From Mycobacterium sp. GA-1199 (GTDB taxonomy: Bacteria > Actinomycetota > Actinomycetes > Mycobacteriales > Mycobacteriaceae), in the NCBI RefSeq assembly GCF_001500045.1, contig NZ_LQIX01000023.1:306474-370473 (forward strand): a DNA stretch of 64,000 nucleotides, written 5' to 3'. The translations under genes were made by a program, and so were the position numbers. Every line of letters starts with the position of its first letter. Positions within the stretch are counted from its first letter, which is position 1. The notes beneath the pieces were generated by a model that was not told where the DNA came from, searched no databases, and saw nothing but the letters and a program-made list of their open reading frames with translations. Shown here piece by piece: positions 32,379 to 40,425 of the stretch.

Positions 32379-33969
32379 GACCGTGCAGCAGTTGCTGCGC
32401 TCCCGCATGGAGGACGACGACGTCGCGATAAGACACGGCGATCGTAGCTGGACGTGGCGCGAGCATCTCGCAGAAGCGTCGGCGGAGGCGTCTGCGCTCC
32501 TTGCGTGTGCCGACCCGACGCGCCCGGTGCACGTCGGCGCGCTGCTCGGCAACACGCCTGAGATGCTGCGGTCGATGGCGGCGGCTGCGCTGGGCGGATA
32601 TGTGCTGTGTGGAATCAACACGACACGACGCGGTGACGGGTTGGCCGCTGACATCCGGCGGTCCGATTGCCAGATCGTGCTGGCCGACGCCGAGCACCTG
32701 CCGCTGCTCGCGGACCTCGACCTCGGCGGCGCGACGGTCATCGACGTCGACGGGTCCAGGTACCGTGACGCGGTCGATACGTCGAAACCCCTTGTCCCGA
32801 AACGAGAAGTCGAGGGGATGGACCCCGTCGTGATGCTGTTCACCTCGGGCACCAGCGGTGATCCGAAGGCGGTGCGATTCGCACACGCAATGGCGGTGAT
32901 GTGCGGTGCAAGCTTGGCCGAGCGGTTCGAGTTGACGGCCGATGACGTCTGCTATTTGTCGATGCCGCTGTTCCACTCGAACGGCGTCGCGGCGGGCTGG
33001 GCGGTCGCGCTGGCATGCGGCGCGACAATGGTGCCCGCGAAATTCTCGCCGTCGCGCTTCCTTGCTGACGTTCGAAAGTACGGCGCGACGTACATGAACT
33101 ACGTCGGCAAGCCACTGGCGCTGATCCTCGGTACGCCGGAAAAGCCGGACGACGCCGACAACACGCTGCGGGCGGCGTTCGGCAACGAAGCCAGCGAACG
33201 CGACACGGACGAGTTCGCAAGGCGATTCGGTTGTCGAGTCGTCGACAGCTTCGGTTCCAGCGAGTTCGCCGTCGTCGTGATGCGTGAGGACGGCTGCCCG
33301 TCCGGATCTATCGGCAAGGGTTACCCGGGGGTTAGTGTATATCGCGCGGACACGGTGACCGAATGTGCGCCAGCGGTTTTCGACGCGAACGGCGCGCTGG
33401 CCAACTTCGACGAGGCGGTCGGCGAGCTCGTCAACACCTACGGTGTCGGCGGCTTCACCGGCTACTACAACGATCCGGTGGCCACCGAGGAGCGGATGCG
33501 GCACGGCATGTACTGGTCAGGCGATCTGGCCTACCGCGATGATGAAGGCTGGATCTACCTGGCCGGTCGCACCGCGGACTGGATGCGGGTCGACGGCGAG
33601 AATCTCGCGGCTGCACCGATCGAGCGGATCCTGCAAAGGTTGCCTGAGGTCAACCACGTCGCGGTCTATGCCGTGCCCGACGAGCGTGTCGGTGACCAGG
33701 TGATGGCGGCAATCGTCCTCAACGATGGAGCGTCGTTGTCGCCCAGTCGGTTCGAGAAATTCCTGGCCGCACAGCCGGACCTGTCGCCGAAGGCGTGGCC
33801 ACGATATGTGCGGATCAACGACGTCCTACCGCAGACGGCGACGAACAAAGTCCTCAAGCGGGCGCTGATCCAGGAGGGCGTCTCGGCCGGCGACGGTGTG
33901 CTCTGGACTCGCGAAGCCCGGGGCCGGGCATACTCGGCGGTTCCAGAGCATCCATATCCGGACGAATAA
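32371..33969 (+). CDS. Acyl-CoA synthetase, FadD17-like
   Basis: ATG 32371 overlaps the previous gene by 8 nt; the protein has 532 residues. The P-loop motif LFTSGTSGDPKAVRF is near residue 156, CYLSMPLFHSNGVAAGWAVA follows, then DSFGSSEF, YWSGDLAYRD, the hinge GRTADWMRVDGEN and the C-terminal TATNKVLKRAL with the catalytic Lys. The region around YGATYMNYVGKPLALIL and FGNEASERDTDEFARRF resembles M. tuberculosis FadD17, a synthetase for steroid side-chain acids. That similarity is from memory, not a search. Confidence 0.88.
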   Translation: MFETVQQLLRSRMEDDDVAIRHGDRSWTWREHLAEASAEASALLACADPTRPVHVGALLGNTPEMLRSMAAAALGGYVLCGINTTRRGDGLAADIRRSDCQIVLADAEHLPLLADLDLGGATVIDVDGSRYRDAVDTSKPLVPKREVEGMDPVVMLFTSGTSGDPKAVRFAHAMAVMCGASLAERFELTADDVCYLSMPLFHSNGVAAGWAVALACGATMVPAKFSPSRFLADVRKYGATYMNYVGKPLALILGTPEKPDDADNTLRAAFGNEASERDTDEFARRFGCRVVDSFGSSEFAVVVMREDGCPSGSIGKGYPGVSVYRADTVTECAPAVFDANGALANFDEAVGELVNTYGVGGFTGYYNDPVATEERMRHGMYWSGDLAYRDDEGWIYLAGRTADWMRVDGENLAAAPIERILQRLPEVNHVAVYAVPDERVGDQVMAAIVLNDGASLSPSRFEKFLAAQPDLSPKAWPRYVRINDVLPQTATNKVLKRALIQEGVSAGDGVLWTREARGRAYSAVPEHPYPDE

Positions 33970-34027
33970 GTCACCGTGGCTTGGGGACCTCGCAAACAAG
34001 CACCTCCTGGGCGACCGCCCGCGCGGC

Positions 34028-35266
34028 TCACCGATAGTCGACCTGCCAGTGCTTGATGCCGTTGATCATGCTGTGTCGTAACCGCTCTGGCGCAGCGACG
34101 GGCGTGAGGTCCGGGATGTGGTCGGCGATCGCGTTGAACATCAGGTCGATGGTCATCCGAGCGAGGTTGGCGCCGACGCAGTAGTGCGCGCCCGTGCCGC
34201 CGAACCCCACATGCGGATTTGGTGACCGCATGATGTCGAAGCTGTACGGGTCGTCGAACACGTCCTCGTCGAAATTGGCCGACCGGTAGAAGAGCACCAG
34301 CCGCTGGCCTTTCTTGATCGTCACGCCGCTTAGTTCGGTGTCGACCAGCGCGGTGCGCTGGAACGCGGTGATCGGCGAAGCCCATCGGATGATCTCGTCG
34401 GCAGCGGTTTTCGGCCGCTGCGCCTTGAACAGCTCCCACTGCTCGGGGAATTCGGTGAACGCCATCATGCCTTGGGTGATCGAGTTGCGAGTCGTCTCGT
34501 TGCCCGCCACCGTCAGCGTCACGACGAACATGCCGAACTCGGCCTCGGTCAGATTGCCGTCGGCCTCGGAGTCGATGAGCGTGCTGACGATATCTCGACC
34601 TTCGAAGCCGGGCTCCTGCTTCTTGCGCGCCGCCAGTTGCATGGCATACCAGATCAGTTCGGCCGTCGACTCGAGCGGGTTGTAGTCGGCGAATTCGGGA
34701 TCGTCGTCGCCGCCGATCATCTGGTTCGTCCAGTCGAACAGCTTGCCCCTGTCCTCGAGCGGAACACCGAGCAGCTCGGCGATCGCCTGCAGGGGCAGCT
34801 CGGCGGCGACCTGCCGGACGAAGTCGCCGGAGCCTTGCGAGGCGGCCTCGGCGGCGATGCGTTGTGCGCGGTCGTTTAGCTCCGCGCGCAACCGTTCGAT
34901 CGCTCGCGGCGTGAACCCGCGCGAGATGATCTTGCGCAGCCGGGTGTGCTCCGGGTCGTCCATCATGATCAGCGACAGCGCGCCCGCCTCGATCTGACCG
35001 CCGCCGCCCGTCACCTTGTAGCGCGGCACGACCGATTTCTTCGCCGACGAGAACACGTCGCTGCGCAGCGACACCTCGCGCACGTCGCGATGCTTGCTCA
35101 CGACCCAGAAGCCACCGTCACCGAACCCGCCCACCTCGGGTGGCTGCTCATTCCACCAGATCGGTTCGGCCCGTCGGACCTCGGCGAACTCCTCCATCGG
35201 CAGACGCGTCGCGTAGATCTCGGGATCGGTGAAGTCGAAGCCGGGCGGCAGATTTGGAGCGGCCAT
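34028..35266 (-). CDS. cyp125: Cytochrome P450, CYP125 family homologue
   Basis: ATG 35266 is preceded by GAGGAGA and overlaps the stop of the molybdoprotein gene (TGATG); the protein has 412 residues. It matches CYP125 of M. tuberculosis along its length: PNLPPGFDFTDPEIYATRLP, RLRKIISRGFTPRAIERL, LPLQAIAELLGVPLEDRGKL, VAGNETTRNSITQGMMAF, RSANFDEDVF and the heme loop GFGGTGAHYCVGANLARM (axial Cys near 363), then NGIKHWQVDY. CYP125 oxidises the C26/C27 methyl of cholesterol or cholestenone to start side-chain degradation. The match supports a sterol-like substrate for the neighbouring genes. It may be a paralogue rather than the primary copy. Confidence 0.9.
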   Translation of the reverse strand: MAAPNLPPGFDFTDPEIYATRLPMEEFAEVRRAEPIWWNEQPPEVGGFGDGGFWVVSKHRDVREVSLRSDVFSSAKKSVVPRYKVTGGGGQIEAGALSLIMMDDPEHTRLRKIISRGFTPRAIERLRAELNDRAQRIAAEAASQGSGDFVRQVAAELPLQAIAELLGVPLEDRGKLFDWTNQMIGGDDDPEFADYNPLESTAELIWYAMQLAARKKQEPGFEGRDIVSTLIDSEADGNLTEAEFGMFVVTLTVAGNETTRNSITQGMMAFTEFPEQWELFKAQRPKTAADEIIRWASPITAFQRTALVDTELSGVTIKKGQRLVLFYRSANFDEDVFDDPYSFDIMRSPNPHVGFGGTGAHYCVGANLARMTIDLMFNAIADHIPDLTPVAAPERLRHSMINGIKHWQVDYR

Positions 35267-37527
35267 CACTGATCTCCTCGGGCGCGACGAACATGGCACG
35301 GCACACCGTTGACCACCTGAGTATTACTGGGCACATCGATCAGATGGGCCGGGTTGAGAAGATTGGAGTTGACGCCTGGGTGGTCGTTGGCGACGCGGAG
35401 ATTTGTGCCGTCGAGGCCGTGACCCCAGCCGTGCGGCAGCGACACCACTCCGGGCATCATCTCATCGGACACCTCGGCCAACACCGTCACCGTGCCCTCG
35501 GATGTCGACACCTGCGCGACGTCGCGCGACCGCAGGCCGACGCGCGCGGCATCGTCGGGATGGATGAGCAGCGTGCAGCGGTCCTTTCCGCGCATCAGCG
35601 CCGGCACGTTGTGCATCCACGAGTTGTTCGAGCGCAGATGTCGACGGCTCGTCAGAACCAGCTCGTCGGCGCCGCGATACAGCCGCGCGCGCAGCCGCGG
35701 CACGTCGCCGACGATCTGAGGGTGCACCAATTCGACCGTGCCGGAAGGGGTGCAGAGCACCTCATCAAGCCTGCCGCCCTCGAGCTCGCCGAGCCGCAGG
35801 CCGTGGGGATGCCGCTTCAGCTCATCGAGCGTCAGCCCGCCTGGGCGCGCACCGAGATCGTCGCCCCATGGGCCGAGCCTAATTCCGAGATCCACCAGCC
35901 GTTCTGGGCCGATTCCCTTCAGCGCGGCGGTCGCTTCCTGCGCGTCACGGCCGGACAGCGGGTTGTGCGGCGTCAAGCACGCGGTGGCCACCAGGCCCGC
36001 CACGTAAAGGTCGTCCATCGCGGCCACATCCACGTCAGGCATCGGCGTGCCGACCATCGCGCCCGCGAGGCGCAGCAGGATCTCCCACTCCGAAGGCCGA
36101 TCGGGCTCGGGCGCGAACACCGGCTCCGACCACTTGAGGCATGACGAGATCGCGTAGATCCAGTAGAGGCCGTCGGCGTGCGGCCGCTCGAGTGGCGACA
36201 GTCCGGGCAGGATGACATGGGCGTGGCGAGTGGTCTCGTTGAGCCAGCTGTCGACGGCGATCATCGCGTCAAGGCGCGGCAGCGCCGCGTCGAGCCGCCG
36301 CGCTCCCGGCGCCGACACGACAGGGTTGCCCGCCACGGTGATCAGCCCGCGCAACCGGCCCTCGCCCGGGGTGTCGATCTCTTCGGCAAGGCAACTGATC
36401 GGGTACTGGCTGAACACCTCCGGTGCCCCCCGCACGCGACTGCGGAAGCGGCCGAACTGCCAGCCGTCACCGTCCTGGTCGGGCGGCTTCATGAACATCG
36501 GCGACCACGTCGCGGGCTTGGGGAAGACGGCGCCACCGCGAATGTCCAGCGAGCCGAGCGCGATGTTGACCACGAACACGAGCCAGGTAGAAAGCGTGCC
36601 GAACTCCTGCGTGCATGCGCCGATGCGGCTGTAGAGGACCGGACGTTCGGCGTGGGCGAGGTCGGATGCGAGTCGACGAATCGTCGGTGCGTCGATGCCA
36701 CAGGTCGTGGCGACGGCTTCCGGCGAGAATTCGCCGGCCATCGCGATGACCTCGTCGAGACCGGTGATGCGGCCATTCAGATGCGCGGGTCGACGAACCC
36801 AGCCGCGCTCGGCGAACGTGTGCAGGATGGCGAACAGTAGTAGCGCGTCAGTGCCCGGCCTGATCGGTATCCATTGCGAGGCGCGGTGCGCCGTCGGGGT
36901 GCGCCGCGGGTCGACCACGGTGACGGTTCCACCGCGGCGGCGAATTGCCGCGAGCCGGCCCATCAGATCGGGCGCCGACAGCATCGAGCCCTGCGACGCA
37001 GAGGGATTCGCGCCGAGGATCATCAGATGGTCGGTGTGGTCGACGTCCGGAATCGGCGCGTTCCACATATGACCGAACAGCAGCGCGCTGACGAGGTTGA
37101 GCGGCCACTGGTCGACGGTGCCCGGGGAGTAATAGGTTGGCATGCCCGCCGCCTGCGCCATGCCGATCAGCGCGCCGATGTGAGTGCTCAGCCCGAGATT
37201 GTGGGCGACGGGGTTGCCAACATAGACCGTGACGGCGGAGACGCCGTGGCGGTCGAGTACCGGTCGCAGTACCCGCTCGACTTCGGCGTAGGCATCGTCC
37301 CACGAGACGGCTGCGTGACCGGTGCGCGTCCGCACCATGGGTTGCCGAAGGCGGTCTGGATCGGTGTGCAGATGCGCCAGCGACGTGCCCTTCGGGCAGA
37401 GGTGGCCCCGCGACCAGACATCATCGCGATCACCGCGGATGTCGGTGACCCGATCGCCGTCGATGGACACCTGCAACCCGCACATCGCCTCGCACAGCGG
37501 ACACGTCACCGAGGCAATTCTGGACAC
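35266..37527 (-). CDS. Molybdopterin (bis-MGD) oxidoreductase
   Basis: GTG 37527 gives 753 residues starting VSRIASVTCPLCEAMCGL. An N-terminal [4Fe-4S] motif is present (C-P-L-C-x3-C and a later GHLCPKG), followed by domains of the DMSO reductase/formate dehydrogenase superfamily (LGANPSASQGSM, TVVDPRRTPTA, HVILPGLSPLERPHADG, LTSRRHLRSNNSWMHN). No separate iron-sulfur or membrane subunit is beside it. Its stop overlaps the start of the CYP125 gene, so the two are translationally coupled. Related enzymes hydroxylate sterol side chains anaerobically in other bacteria; whether this one does is unknown. Confidence 0.9.
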   Translation of the reverse strand: MSRIASVTCPLCEAMCGLQVSIDGDRVTDIRGDRDDVWSRGHLCPKGTSLAHLHTDPDRLRQPMVRTRTGHAAVSWDDAYAEVERVLRPVLDRHGVSAVTVYVGNPVAHNLGLSTHIGALIGMAQAAGMPTYYSPGTVDQWPLNLVSALLFGHMWNAPIPDVDHTDHLMILGANPSASQGSMLSAPDLMGRLAAIRRRGGTVTVVDPRRTPTAHRASQWIPIRPGTDALLLFAILHTFAERGWVRRPAHLNGRITGLDEVIAMAGEFSPEAVATTCGIDAPTIRRLASDLAHAERPVLYSRIGACTQEFGTLSTWLVFVVNIALGSLDIRGGAVFPKPATWSPMFMKPPDQDGDGWQFGRFRSRVRGAPEVFSQYPISCLAEEIDTPGEGRLRGLITVAGNPVVSAPGARRLDAALPRLDAMIAVDSWLNETTRHAHVILPGLSPLERPHADGLYWIYAISSCLKWSEPVFAPEPDRPSEWEILLRLAGAMVGTPMPDVDVAAMDDLYVAGLVATACLTPHNPLSGRDAQEATAALKGIGPERLVDLGIRLGPWGDDLGARPGGLTLDELKRHPHGLRLGELEGGRLDEVLCTPSGTVELVHPQIVGDVPRLRARLYRGADELVLTSRRHLRSNNSWMHNVPALMRGKDRCTLLIHPDDAARVGLRSRDVAQVSTSEGTVTVLAEVSDEMMPGVVSLPHGWGHGLDGTNLRVANDHPGVNSNLLNPAHLIDVPSNTQVVNGVPCHVRRARGDQ

Positions 37528-37536
37528 GTGTCCAGA
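37519..37536. promoter_or_regulatory. Perfect 18-bp palindrome at molybdoprotein start
   Basis: TCTGGACACGTGTCCAGA is a perfect palindrome that contains the GTG start (37527-37525, minus strand) of the molybdopterin oxidoreductase. Its size and symmetry fit an operator for a dimeric repressor. It differs from the GAGAAT element. A bound protein would block a leaderless start or early elongation. Confidence 0.55.
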
Positions 37537-37578
37537 TTAGGGACCGCGCGGCGAGGGCGGTGCATTACCGTGCAATCC

Positions 37579-37809
37579 ATGGACGACGGCGTGCAGCAAC
37601 TGATGCGTGCCATGGACGCCGAGTTCCCCGACGTAGAGACGATGTCGGCCCCGCAAGCGTGGAAGATCCTGGCAGGTCGACGGCCTCCGGTCCCAAACCT
37701 CGACTACGTGACGGCCGCCGACGATCGCCTGATCCCCGGTCAAAACGTTGATGTGTCCGTACGTGTGTATCGCCCGCACGGAGTCGCGGTGTTCGCCCCG
37801 CGGTGGTGA
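37579..37809 (+). pseudogene. Alpha/beta-hydrolase N-terminal remnant
   Basis: ATG 37579 opens a 76-codon frame: MDDGVQQLMRAMDAEFPDVE, then VPNLDYVTAADDRLIPG and VSVRVYRPHG. This is the usual N-terminus of mycobacterial HSL-type esterases/lipases up to the strand before the HGGG motif. It then ends at a TGA (37807-37809) without HGGG or a catalytic Ser. It is a truncated gene, directly followed by a monooxygenase fragment. Confidence 0.7.
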
Positions 37810-37812
37810 AGG

Positions 37813-37980
37813 CATGTTGTCATTGACGTACACACGGCGGCGCGGCCGCGCAACGATCCGCAATTAAGCGGCAAGAAGATCGGCGTGATCGGCACGGGTT
37901 CGCCGGGCATCCAGGTGACGCCGATTCTCGCCGAGCAGGCCGAGTCGCTCCTCGTATTTCAGCGCTCATCGAACTACCTG
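37813..37980 (+). pseudogene. Baeyer-Villiger monooxygenase internal fragment
   Basis: The frame from 37813 reads HVVIDVHTAARPRNDPQLSG and then KKIGVIGTGSPGIQVTPILA and ESLLVFQRSSNYL. This matches the central NADPH-binding part of flavin-dependent Baeyer-Villiger monooxygenases (HTARWP-like segment, GxGxxG, VFQRxxNY). Both the FAD-binding N-terminus and the C-terminus are missing. It runs into the convergent MaoC gene. Such monooxygenases open steroid and terpenoid ketone rings, so the parent gene fits the island's theme. Confidence 0.72.
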
Positions 37981-37981
37981 C

Positions 37982-38455
37982 TCAGTCGACCATCGCAGCG
38001 ATGGTGTCGACGACGCAGGCCGGCCGTTCGGAGCCCTCGACCTCGACGGTGACCCGCACAGTCGCCCTCGCGCCGTTCTCGGTGCGGTCCACCTTGATCA
38101 ACTCCGCGCCCGCGCGGATGCGCGAGTCGACGGGAACGAGCGCCGGAAACCGTAGTTTGTCCACGCCGTAATTCACCTGCATCGACAAGCCGGTCACCTT
38201 GTAGATCTGTTGCACGAGAATGGGAACCAGCGACAGCGTGAGATAGCCATGAGCAATGGTCTTGCCGTAGGGCCCGTTCGCCGCCTTCTCGGCGTCCACG
38301 TGGATCCACTGGTGGTCACCCGTCGCCTCGGCGAACAGATCGATCTCCCTCTGGGTGACCTGCCGCCATGCGCTGTACCCCAGATGCTCGCCCACGTGCT
38401 CTTCGAAAGCAGCGATCCCGTCGTATTCCGTCGGCGACGCGGTCGTCTGCGTCAT
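37982..38455 (-). CDS. MaoC family dehydratase (R-specific enoyl-CoA hydratase-like)
   Basis: The protein has 157 residues. The hydratase-2 motif is complete: FAEATGDHQWIHVD with catalytic Asp and His, followed by GPYGKTIAHGYLTLSLVP. This resembles NodN/R-hydratase-type single-domain proteins that act as homodimers. Its start overlaps the stop of the amidohydrolase upstream (ATGA), so both are expressed together. It converges on the monooxygenase remnant. Confidence 0.87.
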   Translation of the reverse strand: MTQTTASPTEYDGIAAFEEHVGEHLGYSAWRQVTQREIDLFAEATGDHQWIHVDAEKAANGPYGKTIAHGYLTLSLVPILVQQIYKVTGLSMQVNYGVDKLRFPALVPVDSRIRAGAELIKVDRTENGARATVRVTVEVEGSERPACVVDTIAAMVD

Positions 38456-39648
38456 GCCGGGACCTTTTGGAGGCCCAGTTGCTCGATGGCGTTGCCACCC
38501 ATGATCTTTGCCTTCGTGGTCTCCGACAACCCCTCCAGCCGGTCAACGAAGCTCAGCGGATCGCCGATACCCTCGGGGTGCGGGAAGTCCGAGCCGAACA
38601 TCACATGGTCCTCGCCCATGATTTCGATGATTCCCTTGATGTCGTCCTCGAGGAACGGGTGGATGTAGACGTTGCGCTTGAACACCTCGACGGGATGCTC
38701 GTCGAATTCCTTCGGCATCGTCCGGTACGCCTTGTCCAGCAGCCGCAGCAGGTTTCGCACCCAGCCGCTGCCGTTCTCTACCACGAGTACCTTCAGGTCG
38801 GGGAAGCGCGAGAGCGCACCGTGGCAGATCAGGGCGGCCAGGGTGTCCTCCATCGCTCGGAAGCCCATCACCACCTCGCGCAGCGCGCTGGGCGTGAACG
38901 ACAGGTATTCGTCGCCGCCCTCCCATTCCATGAGGTGCTTTTGGTAGCCGCTGTCTGCTGCGTGGAAGGTCACGGGGATGCCGGCGTCGACGACCTCCTG
39001 CCAGAACGGGTCGAACTCCGGCAGGCCCATCGAGCGCGAGCCCCCGAACCGGCTCGGCACCGGGGCAGGCCGCACGAGGAACGTCTTCATGCCGCGCTCG
39101 AGGCACCAGCGGAACTCCTTGATGGCCTCGTCGACCAGCGGCAGGCAGATCACCGGCGTGGCGAAGATCCGGTCCCGATAGTTGAACGTCCAGTGTTCGT
39201 GCATCCACTCGTTGAGGGCGTGGATGATCGCATGGGTCAGGACGACGTCGTCGGTGGTGCGTTCCTCGATGAGGCTGGCCAGCGTGGGGTACATGACGCA
39301 CTGGTCGATGCCGAGTTCGTCCATCAGCTCCAGCCGGGGTGCGGGCGCCTGGAACGCTGGGATGACATCCATTGGCTCCCCGACGAACTGGCGGAAGTTC
39401 AGCCCTTCGGGGTTGTTGCCGAGGAAGTAGTCTTCAGCGCTGCCCGGGCGAGCGACGCGTTCGAACGTGGGGTTGGGGATCATATGGCTGATGTGGTCCT
39501 TGACGACCAACTTCGGCCGCCCGTTGACCTCGACGTAGCCGACCTTGCCGCGGTGCTGCTTCGGCAGATACTTGGTGAGCGCGTCGGTCGTCTCGTACAT
39601 GTGGTTGTCGATGTCGAAGACCGGGTACGGCAGGGACCGGGGTGACAT
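38452..39648 (-). CDS. Amidohydrolase family protein (PF04909 type)
   Basis: ATG 39648 has AGGAGG 7 nt upstream; the protein has 398 residues. The N-terminal metal-site region is FDIDNHMYETTDALTKYLP, with D-x-D-N-H rather than H-x-H; VTFHAADSGYQ holds a further His, and MFGSDFPHPEG the C-terminal Asp/His. The family includes ACMSD-like decarboxylases and C-C hydrolases with a TIM barrel. The reaction here is unknown. Three other members are at 42659, 52373 and 63668, and all lie beside acyl-CoA genes. The promoter has an inverted repeat (39692-39712). Confidence 0.87.
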   Translation of the reverse strand: MSPRSLPYPVFDIDNHMYETTDALTKYLPKQHRGKVGYVEVNGRPKLVVKDHISHMIPNPTFERVARPGSAEDYFLGNNPEGLNFRQFVGEPMDVIPAFQAPAPRLELMDELGIDQCVMYPTLASLIEERTTDDVVLTHAIIHALNEWMHEHWTFNYRDRIFATPVICLPLVDEAIKEFRWCLERGMKTFLVRPAPVPSRFGGSRSMGLPEFDPFWQEVVDAGIPVTFHAADSGYQKHLMEWEGGDEYLSFTPSALREVVMGFRAMEDTLAALICHGALSRFPDLKVLVVENGSGWVRNLLRLLDKAYRTMPKEFDEHPVEVFKRNVYIHPFLEDDIKGIIEIMGEDHVMFGSDFPHPEGIGDPLSFVDRLEGLSETTKAKIMGGNAIEQLGLQKVPA

Positions 39649-39691
39649 GTGGCCGACCTCCTAAGAGCAGCGGATATGATCATTTACGGCT

Positions 39692-39712
39692 GGTGAGAAC
39701 GACGTTATCACC
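39692..39712. promoter_or_regulatory. 21-bp inverted repeat with -10 box
   Basis: GGTGAGAAC-GAC-GTTATCACC has 9-bp arms with one mismatch pair. On the minus strand it reads GATAACGTCGTTCTC, with TAACGT (39707-39702) as a -10 hexamer followed by TTCTC, like the sites at 1499 and 40371. It lies 44 nt before the start of the amidohydrolase at 39648. Confidence 0.5.
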
Positions 39713-39737
39713 CTGAGTTGGTGACATCCATATCGGC

Positions 39738-40370
39738 TCAGGTGCGGACTTCCTTCCAGGCTTGGACGATGTCGTCCGTCGTCGTCACCGTCGCGAGCAG
39801 CGCCAATGAGTTGTCGATGACCGATTCCGCGTACTCCCGCGGATACCCGCTCACCGCGTCGCGCGGCAGCACGAACTGGTAACTCCGGTTGACGGCGTCC
39901 ATGACGAAGTTCGGGATCGCGATGTTGACCGAAACGCCAACACCCACAATGGTTTTGATATTCAAGTTACGAAGGACCGAGTCGAGGTCCGTGCCGGTCA
40001 TGGGCCCGACGCCATGCAGACGGGTGAGGACGATGTCGCTAGGGGCCTGATTCAGTTCCGGCAGCACGGAGGCGCCCGGACTCCCGGGTGTGAGGTCCGC
40101 GGCGAAGGACTTACCCGCCATGAAGAGCCTGGCGTTGGTGTTCGAACCGCGGTTGTCGGGGCGCTTCTGGATCAGGCAGTGCACCACCGTCACCCCCGCC
40201 GCGCGGGCCGCATCGAGCAATCGCGCGATGTTCGGGATCGCCTCGCGGCGTGCCTCTTCTGCGAGCATCGGTAGACCGGCTTGCGGGCCGATCACCCCGC
40301 CCTGGCACTCCTGGGTGACCAGCGCGGTCGTGGCGGGATTGAGGAGGTCGTTCAGGCTTGGTCTAGGCAT
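39738..40370 (-). CDS. Isochorismatase-like protein, catalytic Cys missing
   Basis: The protein has 210 residues from ATG 40370, which lies 8 nt after a TAACGT -10 box and has no Shine-Dalgarno sequence, so it is probably leaderless. The fold follows cysteine hydrolases: TALVTQECQGGVIG, VTVVHCLIQKRP, TRLHGVGPMTGTDLDSVLRN and TIVGVGVSVNIAIPNFVMDA. At the usual G-x-x-T-N/D-x-C-V nucleophile site the sequence is GVSVNIAI, with Ala for Cys, and the first acidic residue sits in a Gln-Glu-Cys context. Hydrolase activity is therefore doubtful. It may bind a ligand or use other chemistry. Confidence 0.8.
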   Translation of the reverse strand: MPRPSLNDLLNPATTALVTQECQGGVIGPQAGLPMLAEEARREAIPNIARLLDAARAAGVTVVHCLIQKRPDNRGSNTNARLFMAGKSFAADLTPGSPGASVLPELNQAPSDIVLTRLHGVGPMTGTDLDSVLRNLNIKTIVGVGVSVNIAIPNFVMDAVNRSYQFVLPRDAVSGYPREYAESVIDNSLALLATVTTTDDIVQAWKEVRT

Positions 40371-40386
40371 GAGAACAGACGTTATC
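40371..40386 (-). promoter_or_regulatory. Operator candidate overlapping leaderless promoter
   Basis: GAGAACAGACGTTATC abuts the ATG at 40370. On the minus strand it reads GATAACGTCTGTTCTC: TAACGT (40384-40379) is the -10 hexamer and CTGTTCTC the 8 nt before the start. It shares GATAACGT and GTTCTC with the site at 1499-1514. Confidence 0.5.
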
Positions 40387-40425
40387 GCTTGTCGGCAATT
40401 TCTGTTTACGTCAAGGCCGAGAGGG

